From Streptococcus parasanguinis (GTDB lineage: Bacteria > Bacillota > Bacilli > Lactobacillales > Streptococcaceae): DNA of 52,579 bases. The stretch spans positions 1 through 52,579 of the forward strand of contig CAJJKY010000014.1 of the NCBI GenBank assembly GCA_905188195.1, in the 5' to 3' direction. Below are positions 25,871-34,504 of the stretch, piece by piece (the first letter of the stretch is position 1; the number at the start of each line of letters is the position of its first letter). The translations under genes were made by a program, and so were the position numbers. The notes under the pieces were generated by a model that was not told where the DNA came from, made no database searches, and saw nothing but the letters and a program-made list of their open reading frames with translations.

Positions 25871-25901
25871 AAAAATGACCTTTTAGGAGGTCATTTTTTT
25901 A
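25871..25901 (+). terminator. Terminator of ezrA
   Basis: AAAAATGACCT/AGGTCATTTTTTT forms a compact hairpin with a T tract, 7 nt after the stop. Confidence 0.9.
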
Positions 25902-25976
25902 TCTTCAAATCATCATTGAAACTTGAAATTTAAACCCTATTTTTGTATAGTAAGGGAGAAATAAGAAAGGAAAGCG

Positions 25977-26645
25977 ATGAAAAAAGGAACAGGTCTCCTC
26001 GTTATGGATGTGGATGGAACCTTGATCCGACAGGAAGGGATTGATCTACTAGCTCAAGAAGCTGGCGTGGGAGAAAAAGTGGCAGAGATTACAGCCCAAG
26101 CAATGAATGGGGAGCTGGATTTTTCAGCATCTTTAGAGGCGCGTGTTGCTTTATTGAAGGGATTAGAGACCTCTATCTTTCCGAAAATTTTGGAACAGAT
26201 GGAAGTCACGCCGGGTGCTGAAACCTTGATCACGGAACTGCATCAAAGAGGTTACAAGGTTGGTCTTGTTTCCGGGGGATTTCATGAAGTCATCGACCCC
26301 ATCGCGAGGTCTTTAGGAATTGATCTGGTCCTTGCCAACCGTTTGCAGACTTCTGATGGCCGTTTGACAGGGAAAGTCCTTGGTGAAATTCTGACTCCTG
26401 AAATGAAAAAAGAGTCTCTCCTGACCTGGGCGAAAGAAAATCATGTCCCACGAAGTCAGACGATTGCCGTGGGTGATGGTGCCAATGACCTTCCGATGAT
26501 TGAAACAGCCGGTATCGGGATTGCCTTTATGGCTAAGCCAATCGTCGCTGAGCGAGCCCCATATCGTATCGAGAAGAGGGATTTAAGCCTTGTTCTTGAA
26601 ATTCTAGACCAGCATAGAAAGGAAACAGCATGCATATCCTACTAG
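25977..26645 (+). CDS. serB: Phosphoserine phosphatase
   Basis: SerB makes L-serine from phosphoserine. The 222-aa protein has HAD motif I DVDGT (D11, D13), a helical cap, motif II LVSGGF, a conserved Lys in the KVLGE/KKESLL region, and motif IV VGDGANDLPMIE near residue 160. The SGGF and GDGANDL forms are typical of SerB. AAAGGA precedes the ATG. It overlaps the glycerate kinase gene by 16 nt. The pairing links serine formation with 3-carbon acid phosphorylation. A less specific HAD phosphatase remains possible. Confidence 0.88.
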   Translation: MKKGTGLLVMDVDGTLIRQEGIDLLAQEAGVGEKVAEITAQAMNGELDFSASLEARVALLKGLETSIFPKILEQMEVTPGAETLITELHQRGYKVGLVSGGFHEVIDPIARSLGIDLVLANRLQTSDGRLTGKVLGEILTPEMKKESLLTWAKENHVPRSQTIAVGDGANDLPMIETAGIGIAFMAKPIVAERAPYRIEKRDLSLVLEILDQHRKETACISY

Positions 26646-27745
26646 CACCGGATTCATTTAAAGAATCCTTATCTGCCAAACAAGTAGCAGAGGCCTTGAA
26701 AAAAGGATTTCAAGAGGCTCTACCAGATGTAACTTTTGACCTCCTTCCTATAGGGGATGGTGGCGAAGGCACCATGGAAACCCTAGCTGGAGTTCTAGAT
26801 GTAACTGAGTACCAAACGCAAGTAACCGGACCATTTGGACAGCCTGTTTCAATGTCTTACTACCAAAAAGATGAGATGGCCTTTTTTGAGATGGCGTCTC
26901 TTGTCGGTTTAGGGTCGATTCCAGCTGCAAAACGAAATCCTCTTGAACTGGAAACACGAGGCATTGGTGAACTTATTTTGCAATTGGTTGACCAAGGGGT
27001 TAAAACAATCTGTGTGGGAATTGGCGGTTCTGCAACGAATGATGGTGGGATTGGGATGGCAGCTGGACTTGGGGTAGCCTTCTATGATGATCAAGGCCAT
27101 CTGCTTCGTCCTGTAGGGGCTTCGCTCGGTCGTGTGGCTAGAATAGATACCAGTGCGGTTCCAAAAGCTTTAGAAGACATCGAGCTCCAAGTCTTAACGG
27201 ATGTAACCAATCCTCTCTGTGGCAGTCAAGGAGCGACCTATATCTTTGGTGGGCAAAAGGGATTGAATCCCCTTCTGTTTCCAGCTGTTGATCAGGCTAT
27301 GCAGGGTTTTTACCAGCTTGCTGATGCACGAATATTGTCTATGCCTGGCGCCGGAGCTGGAGGTGGCATGGCTGCTGGCTTGGTTGCTTTTGCGGGAGGT
27401 CAGATTTCCTCAGGAATTGAAAAAAGCCTCGATTTGATTGACTTTGATCACAAAGTACAAAAAGCTGATCTGGTCGTCGTTGGGGAAGGTAGGATGGACC
27501 TCCAATCCCTTTCTGGGAAGGCACCTGTCGGGGTGGCCAAACGAACACCAGAGAAGATCCCAGTGATAGCTATTTGTGGTAGCTTAGCGGAGGATTTGCC
27601 TGCTTTTCCTAGTCATCACATTGAAGCTGCCTTCTCTATCGTACCTGGTCCTTGTGAGGTGGCAGATGCACTCGCTCATGCTGAAAGAAATCTAATTTCC
27701 TGCGCTCGAAATATTGGGAACCTTTTAAAAATAAAAGCAAACTAA
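26630..27745 (+). CDS. glxK: Glycerate kinase (GlxK/GarK type)
   Basis: This enzyme phosphorylates D-glycerate to 2- (or 3-) phosphoglycerate, feeding glycolysis. The 371-aa protein starts MHILLAPDSFKESLSAKQVA, has IGDGGEGTM near residue 42, a glycine-rich GIGGSATNDGGIGMAAGLG near 125, and PGAGAGGGMAAGL near 240. These are family I glycerate kinase hallmarks. GAAAGGAAA within serB precedes the ATG. It shares an mRNA with serB and ends at a terminator. Which carbon is phosphorylated cannot be told. Confidence 0.93.
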   Translation: MHILLAPDSFKESLSAKQVAEALKKGFQEALPDVTFDLLPIGDGGEGTMETLAGVLDVTEYQTQVTGPFGQPVSMSYYQKDEMAFFEMASLVGLGSIPAAKRNPLELETRGIGELILQLVDQGVKTICVGIGGSATNDGGIGMAAGLGVAFYDDQGHLLRPVGASLGRVARIDTSAVPKALEDIELQVLTDVTNPLCGSQGATYIFGGQKGLNPLLFPAVDQAMQGFYQLADARILSMPGAGAGGGMAAGLVAFAGGQISSGIEKSLDLIDFDHKVQKADLVVVGEGRMDLQSLSGKAPVGVAKRTPEKIPVIAICGSLAEDLPAFPSHHIEAAFSIVPGPCEVADALAHAERNLISCARNIGNLLKIKAN

Positions 27746-27786
27746 AAAACCAATGAAAAGGAGATGTTCCCTTCCATTGGTTTTTC
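27746..27786. terminator. Terminator between glxK and the convergent yueI
   Basis: AACCAATGAAAAGG and CCCTTCCATTGGTT form an imperfect hairpin ending in TTTTTC. The A tract on its other side may allow use by both strands. Confidence 0.8.
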
Positions 27787-27787
27787 T

Positions 27788-28240
27788 TTAGCTAAAGAGA
27801 CGTTTCCAAAATGGTTTCTTTTCTGGACTAGCAGTCTCTTCTTTCTTTTCAAATAAATTTGGATACTGGAGACTCATGTCTGTTGGTGAAATTCCAGATG
27901 GATGATCCGTATGGATGATGAGACCAAAGGGAGAATGGCGACAGTCATCCGAAACGATGCTTGCCACAAGTCCAAGATCCTTGGTTTTTTTCAAATATTG
28001 TAGCTGGCTGCTTTCATCTAAAGCTGGGGAGATCTTGACCAAAACAGGATGAAAGCGATCTGAAATATCAGTGAGGATTGTCGAATACTGCTCCAGGTAC
28101 ATCTTGTCCCTTGCCTCCTCCAAGGTGCATGAAGCAATCACCCGCTCCTCATAAGTCTCCAAAAATCGACGCTGCTCATCCGGATTGAATCGAGTAGGAC
28201 CAGCAGCTTTTTCTAAAATTGTTTTATTAATATCTGTCAT
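27788..28240 (-). CDS. YueI-family protein (DUF1694)
   Basis: A 150-aa soluble protein of the DUF1694/YueI family, recognised by the N-terminal LEKAAGPTRFNPDEQRRFLETYEERV segment (residues 9-34) and the central mixed alpha/beta part. The family has an L7Ae-like fold in structural databases as I recall, and its function is unknown. The ATG at 28240 lies 6 nt downstream of TGC-TATACT with no Shine-Dalgarno, so a leaderless mRNA is predicted. It stands alone between glxK and eno. Confidence 0.83.
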   Translation of the reverse strand: MTDINKTILEKAAGPTRFNPDEQRRFLETYEERVIASCTLEEARDKMYLEQYSTILTDISDRFHPVLVKISPALDESSQLQYLKKTKDLGLVASIVSDDCRHSPFGLIIHTDHPSGISPTDMSLQYPNLFEKKEETASPEKKPFWKRLFS

Positions 28241-28246
28241 AAGCTT

Positions 28247-28255
28247 AGTATAGCA
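28247..28255 (-). promoter_or_regulatory. Extended -10 promoter giving a predicted leaderless yueI mRNA
   Basis: On the minus strand TGC-TATACT is followed by AAGCTT and the ATG. The spacing matches the HD and phosphoesterase promoters. Confidence 0.62.
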
Positions 28256-28382
28256 TAAAGCGTAGCAGAAGAATAGAAGAATGCGAAAAAATTAAATAAG
28301 GAGGAAAATAGAAGAAAAAAAGAAAGTGGAACCGTTTTCTTGTTAAAAACTTCTCAATTTTCGTAGATTTCCTTGTTTTTTC

Positions 28383-28411
28383 TTGAAAAAATAGCCTAAT
28401 TACGATATGAT
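28383..28411 (+). promoter_or_regulatory. Promoter of eno
   Basis: TTGAAA (28383-28388) and TATGAT (28406-28411) are 17 nt apart. A strong ribosome site AAGGAGAG lies before ATG 28451. The AT-rich stretch 28260-28380 upstream shows no gene. Confidence 0.85.
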
Positions 28412-28450
28412 AGAGGAGTAAAAAATATAACTCAATAAGGAGAGTAAGAA

Positions 28451-29755
28451 ATGTCAATTATTACTGATGTTTACGCTCGCGAAGTCCTAGACTCACGCGG
28501 TAACCCAACACTTGAAGTAGAAGTTTATACTGAATCAGGTGCTTTCGGACGTGGTATGGTTCCATCAGGAGCTTCTACTGGTGAACACGAAGCTGTAGAA
28601 CTTCGCGACGGTGACAAATCTCGTTATGGTGGTCTTGGAACTCAAAAAGCTGTTGACAATGTAAACAACATCATTGCTGAAGCAATCATCGGCTACGATG
28701 TACGTGACCAACAAGCTATTGACCGTGCAATGATCGCTCTTGACGGTACTCCTAACAAAGGTAAATTGGGAGCAAACGCAATCCTTGGTGTGTCTATCGC
28801 TGTAGCTCGTGCTGCTGCTGACTACCTTGAAATCCCACTTTACAGCTACCTTGGTGGATTCAACACTAAAGTTCTTCCAACTCCAATGATGAACATCATC
28901 AATGGTGGATCTCACTCAGATGCTCCAATCGCTTTCCAAGAATTCATGATCGTACCTGCTGGTGCACCTACATTCAAAGAAGCTCTTCGTTGGGGTGCTG
29001 AAATCTTCCACGCACTTAAGAAAATCCTTAAAGGTCGTGGTCTTGAAACTGCCGTTGGTGACGAAGGTGGATTCGCTCCTCGTTTCGACGGAACTGAAGA
29101 TGGTGTAGAAACTATCATCGCTGCTATCGAAGCTGCTGGTTATGTTCCAGGTAAAGACGTATTTATCGGATTTGACTGTGCATCATCAGAATTCTACGAT
29201 AAAGAACGTAAAGTTTACGATTACACTAAATTTGAAGGTGAAGGAGCTGCTGTCCGCACTGCTGCTGAACAAATCGACTACCTTGAAGAATTGGTAAACA
29301 AATACCCAATCATCACTATTGAAGATGGTATGGACGAAAACGACTGGGACGGATGGAAAGCTCTTACTGAACGTCTTGGTGGTAAAGTTCAATTGGTTGG
29401 TGACGACTTCTTCGTAACGAACACTTCTTACCTTGAAAAAGGTATCGAAGAAGGTGCTGCTAACTCAATCCTTATCAAAGTTAACCAAATCGGTACTCTT
29501 ACTGAAACATTCGACGCTATCGAAATGGCGAAAGAAGCTGGTTACACTGCCGTTGTATCACACCGTTCAGGTGAAACTGAAGATTCAACAATCGCTGACA
29601 TCGCAGTTGCAACAAACGCAGGACAAATCAAGACTGGTTCACTTTCACGTACAGACCGTATCGCTAAATACAACCAATTGCTTCGTATCGAAGATCAACT
29701 TGGTGAAGTAGCTGAATACCGTGGATTGAAATCATTCTACAACCTTAAGAAATAA
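28451..29755 (+). CDS. eno: Enolase (phosphopyruvate hydratase)
   Basis: Enolase converts 2-phosphoglycerate to phosphoenolpyruvate. In streptococci it is also found on the surface, where it binds plasminogen. The 434-aa product has the normal length. The signature ILIKVNQIGTLTET near residue 338 and the metal-binding acids in GFDCASSEF and VGDDFF are intact. The internal plasminogen motif FYDKERKVY is at residues 248-256, and the C-terminal Lys-Lys pair (433-434) is kept. No signal peptide exists, as usual. It is monocistronic, with a strong promoter and terminator and high codon bias. Confidence 0.98.
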   Translation: MSIITDVYAREVLDSRGNPTLEVEVYTESGAFGRGMVPSGASTGEHEAVELRDGDKSRYGGLGTQKAVDNVNNIIAEAIIGYDVRDQQAIDRAMIALDGTPNKGKLGANAILGVSIAVARAAADYLEIPLYSYLGGFNTKVLPTPMMNIINGGSHSDAPIAFQEFMIVPAGAPTFKEALRWGAEIFHALKKILKGRGLETAVGDEGGFAPRFDGTEDGVETIIAAIEAAGYVPGKDVFIGFDCASSEFYDKERKVYDYTKFEGEGAAVRTAAEQIDYLEELVNKYPIITIEDGMDENDWDGWKALTERLGGKVQLVGDDFFVTNTSYLEKGIEEGAANSILIKVNQIGTLTETFDAIEMAKEAGYTAVVSHRSGETEDSTIADIAVATNAGQIKTGSLSRTDRIAKYNQLLRIEDQLGEVAEYRGLKSFYNLKK

Positions 29756-29771
29756 TCTAGTTTACTAGACT

Positions 29772-29806
29772 AAAAAGATCCTTGAGTTTTCTCAAAGATC
29801 TTTTTT
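29772..29806 (+). terminator. Terminator of eno
   Basis: AAAAGATCCTTGAG/CTCAAAGATCTTTT with a TTTT loop is followed by more T residues. A small TCTAGT/ACTAGA hairpin lies just before it. Confidence 0.92.
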
Positions 29807-29819
29807 GCGATCAGCTCAA

Positions 29820-29852
29820 ATAAAAACTCCTCAACTACAGCGTTGAGGAGTA
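29820..29852 (-). terminator. Terminator of the 61-aa protein gene
   Basis: Read leftward, ACTCCTCAAC/GTTGAGGAGT closes a six-nt loop and ends in a T run. It lies just after the small gene's stop. Confidence 0.88.
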
Positions 29853-29858
29853 GTATTA

Positions 29859-30044
29859 TTAGAACAAGCCTTTGATTTTGTCCAAGGCACCGCTGACCAT
29901 TTCATTTCCAGATACAAGCCCTTTAGCTTGTTCAAGGTAGTCACCGAGGTTGTCTTTGTTATCATCAACAAATTTCTTTGCAGCGTCGAAATCTTTCTTT
30001 TCGATCATTTCTTTCACTTGGTTAAATAAGTCCAATGGATTCAT
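29859..30044 (-). CDS. Small conserved helical protein, unknown function
   Basis: A 61-aa acidic/amphipathic protein predicted to be all helical, without a signal peptide or membrane segment. An in-frame upstream ATG would give 79 aa, but TAGGAGA lies 8-9 nt before ATG 30044, so the shorter form is chosen. The pattern of Asp, Lys and Leu with a GLVSGNEMVSGALDKIKGLF tail suggests a two- or three-helix bundle. I do not recognise a named family. It has its own terminator and appears monocistronic. Confidence 0.7.
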   Translation of the reverse strand: MNPLDLFNQVKEMIEKKDFDAAKKFVDDNKDNLGDYLEQAKGLVSGNEMVSGALDKIKGLF

Positions 30045-30139
30045 GTTAGGGTCTCCTAAAATATAAGTTGTGAAGTCAGGCTCGCGCCTTTTTCTCATCT
30101 ATTTAATCATTTTTTTAGAGGTTTGACAACTAAAACGAC

Positions 30140-31150
30140 TTAATGAAAAACCGTACAAACAGCCTCTGGAACATAGAAGTCGTCGGATAGAAGGGTCAAT
30201 TTTCCGCTAGCAGGATCCCGCTTGAAGACGGTGGCATTAGGTGAATCTTGATGGGCTGCGATCAAATAGTTTTGATCAGGACTAAGTGTGAAATCACGTG
30301 GATTGAGCCCTTGAGTTGGAACAATTTCAATCAGTTCTAGGCTACCATCAGCCACGACTTTGAAGACAGCAATGGAATTGTGTGCACGGTTAGAGGCATA
30401 AAGGAATTTTCCATCAGCTGAGAGCTTGATCGCAGAAGCCCATTTTTGACCATCGTAGTCTGATGGAAGTGTGGAAACAGTTTGGAAGTGTTCGAATTCA
30501 CCCATACCATCATAAAAGAGTACATCGATTGTAGCATTTAACTCATTAATGAGATAAGCAGTCTTATAGTGAGGATGAAAGACCAGGTGACGAGGTCCTG
30601 CCCCTGGAACTGTTTGGTACTGATTGATCAGGGTTAGGTTTCCTTGCTCACTGACATCATAGACATGCAAACTGTCTGTTCCTAGGTCACACGTGATCAG
30701 GTACTGATCTGGTGTAAGGTCTGCATAGTGGGTATGTGGACTTGCTTGATTGGCATGAGGACCACTTCCTTGGTGGGTGTCTTGATCGACAAAGGATAAA
30801 CGCCCATCTGCCTCTAGCTGATATACGAGAACTTGGCCTTTGTGATAGTTGGCTCCATAGACCAGTTGACGCTTGTCATCGACAGAGACATAGCAGAGTG
30901 GTGCTCCCTCTTCAACGACGTGATTGAGCGGCTGAAAATCAGCTGTAAAGCTTGCGATTCCTCCTTTTCCCTCTTCAGCTCCGACACTGTAGAGGTTGCC
31001 TTTTTCAGAAAAAGCGATATAGGTTGGATTGGGCTCAGCTGCCACTAGTTCAAGTTGGCTCAATGTCCCTGTTTCAGGATCAAATTGTGCCTTGTAAATT
31101 CCTTTGGATTCTTTTTTGGTATAGGTACCGAAATAAATGGTTTGAGACAT
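30140..31150 (-). CDS. Lactonase-family beta-propeller (6-phosphogluconolactonase type, YkgB/Pgl)
   Basis: A 336-aa cytosolic protein whose repeated strands with GxYT, PNPTYIAFS, GPHANQASPHTH and GAGPRHLVFHP motifs fit the seven-bladed lactonase family. Members hydrolyse 6-phosphogluconolactone in the pentose phosphate pathway; YbhE of E. coli is the model. Not all family members have this activity, so the substrate is inferred. A TGA-TATAAT promoter at 31179-31187 and GAGGTG before the ATG serve it. It is divergent from the AI-2E-type gene. Confidence 0.85.
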   Translation of the reverse strand: MSQTIYFGTYTKKESKGIYKAQFDPETGTLSQLELVAAEPNPTYIAFSEKGNLYSVGAEEGKGGIASFTADFQPLNHVVEEGAPLCYVSVDDKRQLVYGANYHKGQVLVYQLEADGRLSFVDQDTHQGSGPHANQASPHTHYADLTPDQYLITCDLGTDSLHVYDVSEQGNLTLINQYQTVPGAGPRHLVFHPHYKTAYLINELNATIDVLFYDGMGEFEHFQTVSTLPSDYDGQKWASAIKLSADGKFLYASNRAHNSIAVFKVVADGSLELIEIVPTQGLNPRDFTLSPDQNYLIAAHQDSPNATVFKRDPASGKLTLLSDDFYVPEAVCTVFH

Positions 31151-31318
31151 AGGTCACCTCGTATGATTTGTTAGGTTTATTATATCAAAGGTCCTATTGG
31201 AAGGCAATTGCTAGTTGAAAAGGCGAGGGCCTTTCTTTCTTATTTTGCTAGTTTTTTCGTAACTTCAAGCTCAAAAAATGCTAAAATAGAAACAGATTGA
31301 AATGAAAAGGAGTTCTCT

Positions 31319-32494
31319 GTGGATAATAAAGAAAAACAGTTTAGTTTGTCCTGGTTTTTTAGATGGTTTTTAGACAACAAGGCCATTACCGTATTTTTAG
31401 TTACCTTGCTGTTGGGCTTGAACCTTTTGGTTTTGAGTAAAATCACCTTTATTTTTATTCCTATTTTTGAGTTTGCAGGAGCCGTCATGCTGCCTGTTAT
31501 TATCTCTGGTTTGCTCTATTACCTGCTCAACCCTATTGTTGACTTTCTTGAAAGAAAAGGACTCAAGCGGATTTTTGCGATTTCCTTAGTCTTTTTCTTG
31601 ATTGCAGTGCTTTTAATTTGGGGTCTAGCTGTAGTGATTCCATCCGTCCAACGACAAGTGGTGAGTTTCTTTCATAACTTGCCAACTTATTTGGAAAAGG
31701 CCAATGCAACCATCGATGATTTTCTAGATAATCGCGTCTCCTCTGATATCAAACCCCAGTTAGATGAGATCACTAAGGAACTGTCTGCAAACATTACTTC
31801 TTGGGCCAGTTCGATCTCTGGGCGGGCTGTCAATTGGGTCAGCAACTTGATCGGAGTGGCTTCGCAAGTTATTGTTGCCTTGATCATTATGCCTTTTATT
31901 GTCTTTTATCTTCTTCGAGATGGAAAAAATTTAAAGGGCCACATTGTTCGCTTCTTACCAACTAAGATTCGTAAATCGGCTGAACAAGTTCTCTCAGATG
32001 TCAATACCCAACTCTCCAACTACGTTCGAGGGCAAATTACGGTAGCCATTGTCGTCGCCATTATGTTCATCATCTTCTTTAAGATCATTGGCTTGCGCTA
32101 TGCGGTGACACTGGGGATCTCTGCGGGAATCTTGAATTTGATCCCATACTTGGGTAGTTTCTTAGCCATGTTACCTGCCTTAGTATTGGGCTTGGTAGCA
32201 GGACCAGAGATGTTTATCAAGGTCTTGATTGTATTTGCAGTGGAGCAAACCATTGAAGGACGTTTTGTATCACCTTTGGTTTTGGGAAGCCAGTTAAATA
32301 TCCATCCGATTACCATTTTGTTTGTGCTCTTGACGTCAGGATCTATGTTTGGAATTTGGGGAGTTTTCCTTGGAATTCCAGTCTATGCATCTGCTAAGGT
32401 GGTGATTGGAGCTATCTTTGAATGGTATAAGGTCGTCAGTGGTTTGTATGAAGAACATAATGAAGTAGAAGAGGAAACACACAGTGAGTCATAG
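31319..32494 (+). CDS. AI-2E transporter family (TqsA/PerM-like) membrane protein
   Basis: A 391-aa membrane protein with about seven to eight helices. It has paired helices near residues 22-70, another near 82-105, a long periplasmic-type amphipathic segment (110-180), and the C-terminal signature GLRYAVTLGISAGILNLIPYLG near 258. The family includes AI-2 exporters and Na+/H+ antiporter-like proteins; the substrate is unknown. The start is GTG 31319, with AAAAGGAG 5-8 nt before it. A TGC-TAAAAT box at 31279-31287 is the likely promoter. Its end overlaps the TPR gene by 11 nt. Confidence 0.85.
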   Translation: MDNKEKQFSLSWFFRWFLDNKAITVFLVTLLLGLNLLVLSKITFIFIPIFEFAGAVMLPVIISGLLYYLLNPIVDFLERKGLKRIFAISLVFFLIAVLLIWGLAVVIPSVQRQVVSFFHNLPTYLEKANATIDDFLDNRVSSDIKPQLDEITKELSANITSWASSISGRAVNWVSNLIGVASQVIVALIIMPFIVFYLLRDGKNLKGHIVRFLPTKIRKSAEQVLSDVNTQLSNYVRGQITVAIVVAIMFIIFFKIIGLRYAVTLGISAGILNLIPYLGSFLAMLPALVLGLVAGPEMFIKVLIVFAVEQTIEGRFVSPLVLGSQLNIHPITILFVLLTSGSMFGIWGVFLGIPVYASAKVVIGAIFEWYKVVSGLYEEHNEVEEETHSES

Positions 32495-33713
32495 TCAACA
32501 AATGGTAGAGGCTCTCGATCGGCAGGAGCTAGAAGAAGCAGAAGTTCAATTTCAACAGGCTTTGTTAGAAGATAGTGAAGCACAATTATTGGATTTAGGT
32601 CAATATCTTGAAAGTATCGGTTTTTACCCTCAGGCAAAGGAGATCTATGAACAGATTGCAGAAACCTATCCAGAAGTGTATCTAAGTTTGGCAACTATCC
32701 TTGCAGAGGAAGGACAAATGGAAGAGGCCTTTGCTTATTTAGAAGAAATTGAGCCAGACTCTAACTGGTATGTGGCCAGTCTCTTGGTTAAGGCGGATCT
32801 CTATCAGATGGAAGGCCTAGCAGATGTGGCGCGTGAAAAATTAGTTGAAGCTGCTCATTTGTCTGATGATCCGATCATTCAATTAGGGCTAGCTGAAATT
32901 GATCTGGAATTGGAACGCTACCAAGAGGCTATCCAAGAGTATGCTCAATTAGACAATCGGGAGATTTTGGAAGCAACAGGAATTTCCACCTATCAACGGA
33001 TTGGTTTTGCCTATGCCAATCTTGGTAAGTTTGAAGCAGCTGTTCCTTTCTTAGAGAAGGCTCTGGAGATTGAGTTTGATGACCAGATTGCTTACGAATT
33101 AGCGACCTTATTGTCTGACCAAGAAGAATTCCAAAAAGCCCTGATCTACTACAAACAAATTGATACCTTGTCGCCTGATTTTGAGGGCTATGAGTACGGT
33201 TATGCCTTGGCTTTACAGGCTGAAAATGACCGTGAAAAAGCGCTTGAGATTGCTAAACAAGGGATCCAGAAGAATCCCTTTGATGCCCAATTGAAGCTTC
33301 TTGCTTCTCAGCTTTCTTATGAACTTCACCAGCCTGAACAGGCAGAAGCTTATCTATTAGAGGCTAAAGAAGTGGCAGATGATCTCGAAGAGATTGCTCT
33401 TCGCCTGACCACCCTTTATTTGGAACAGGAACGCTTTGACCAAGTCTTGGCTTGGCAAAATGAAGAAGTCGAAACAGTTGTCACTCGGTGGAACATTGCC
33501 CGTGCCTTGGCTGCCTTGGAGAAAACAGAAGAGGCCGTCTCAGCCTACCAAGAGCTCTATGAGGATTTAAAGGACAACCCAGAGTTCCTCGAAGCCTATG
33601 TTTATTTGTTGCGTGAGGCTGGAGATGTGACGAAGGCGCGTGAAGTGGCTAATCAGTATTTGGCGATCGTACCAGACGATGTGCAGATGCAAACCCTCTA
33701 TGATAGCCTCTAA
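32484..33713 (+). CDS. Tetratricopeptide-repeat protein
   Basis: A 409-aa soluble protein built of about ten TPR-like helical pairs, with typical positions such as AYANLGKFEAAVPFLEKAL near residue 175 and YEYGYALALQ near 237. These form a superhelical protein-binding surface. It resembles the BTAD/YpiA-like TPR proteins of Firmicutes, and no partner is known. It starts at GTG 32484 inside the AI-2E-type gene, with GAGGA 9 nt before, so translation is coupled. It lies 72 nt before budA, which has its own promoter. Confidence 0.86.
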   Translation: MSHSQQMVEALDRQELEEAEVQFQQALLEDSEAQLLDLGQYLESIGFYPQAKEIYEQIAETYPEVYLSLATILAEEGQMEEAFAYLEEIEPDSNWYVASLLVKADLYQMEGLADVAREKLVEAAHLSDDPIIQLGLAEIDLELERYQEAIQEYAQLDNREILEATGISTYQRIGFAYANLGKFEAAVPFLEKALEIEFDDQIAYELATLLSDQEEFQKALIYYKQIDTLSPDFEGYEYGYALALQAENDREKALEIAKQGIQKNPFDAQLKLLASQLSYELHQPEQAEAYLLEAKEVADDLEEIALRLTTLYLEQERFDQVLAWQNEEVETVVTRWNIARALAALEKTEEAVSAYQELYEDLKDNPEFLEAYVYLLREAGDVTKAREVANQYLAIVPDDVQMQTLYDSL

Positions 33714-33747
33714 TCAAAACCATATCGTGAAGATTCGGAATAGTTTG

Positions 33748-33756
33748 TGGTATACT
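33748..33756 (+). promoter_or_regulatory. Extended -10 promoter of budA
   Basis: TGG-TATACT lies about 30 nt before the budA ATG, which has a GAGGAG ribosome site. The -35 is poor. Confidence 0.6.
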
Positions 33757-33785
33757 GGTAGAAGATAGAATGAGGAGAGAAAAAC

Positions 33786-34502
33786 ATGGAACCAGTGAAA
33801 CTTTTTCAATACAATACCTTAGGTGCCCTAATGGCGGGTCTGTACGGGGGTTCATTTACGATTGGAGAACTCTTGGAACACGGAGATCTAGGAGTTGGGA
33901 CGCTTGATTCTATTGATGGAGAGTTGATCGTATTAGATGGTAAGGCATATCAGGCCAAGGGATCAGGGGACCATCCTGAAATAGTCGAAGTTTCTCCGGA
34001 TGCCAAGGTTCCCTATGCAGCAGTCGTCCCTCACCAAGCAGAAGTCATTTTCCGCCAACGCTTTGAAATGACGGACGAGGAATTGGAAGCCCGTATTGAA
34101 TCTTATTACGATGGGGAAAATCTTTTCCGCTCCATTAAGATTCGTGGTGACTTTGCCAAGATGCATGTCCGTATGATTCCAAAATCAACACCAGAGATGA
34201 AGTTTGCAGAGGTTGCAACCCATCAGCCAGAGTATACACGGGAAAATGTCACTGGAACCATCGTCGGTTTTTGGACACCAGAAATTTTCCATGGCGTGAG
34301 CGTGGCTGGTTATCATTTGCACTTTATTTCAGATGACCACACCTTTGGTGGCCATGTCATGGATTTTGTCATCACAGAAGGGATTGTAGAGGTGGGAGCC
34401 ATCGATCAGCTGGATCAACGTTTCCCAGTTCAAGACCGTCAGTACCTCTTTGCCAAATTCAATGTTGATGAGGTCAAAGAAGACATCAATAAAGCAGAAT
34501 AA
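33786..34502 (+). CDS. budA: Alpha-acetolactate decarboxylase
   Basis: This enzyme (also called AlsD) turns alpha-acetolactate into acetoin, an overflow pathway that also limits acid stress and tunes branched-chain amino acid synthesis. The 238-aa protein begins KLFQYNTLGALMAGLYGGSFTIGELL. It carries the zinc ligands in HLHFISDDHTFGGH near residues 178-191, with a catalytic Glu in the GELIVLDGKAY region. It is followed directly by repeat copy B, whose first hairpin ends in a T-rich run and can act as its terminator. Confidence 0.94.
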   Translation: MEPVKLFQYNTLGALMAGLYGGSFTIGELLEHGDLGVGTLDSIDGELIVLDGKAYQAKGSGDHPEIVEVSPDAKVPYAAVVPHQAEVIFRQRFEMTDEELEARIESYYDGENLFRSIKIRGDFAKMHVRMIPKSTPEMKFAEVATHQPEYTRENVTGTIVGFWTPEIFHGVSVAGYHLHFISDDHTFGGHVMDFVITEGIVEVGAIDQLDQRFPVQDRQYLFAKFNVDEVKEDINKAE

Positions 34503-34504
34503 AA

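Noticed and set aside
31214..31242. AAAGGC/GGCCTTT hairpin as a terminator
   Set aside because: It lies between divergent promoters with no gene ending there; the T run is broken by C residues.
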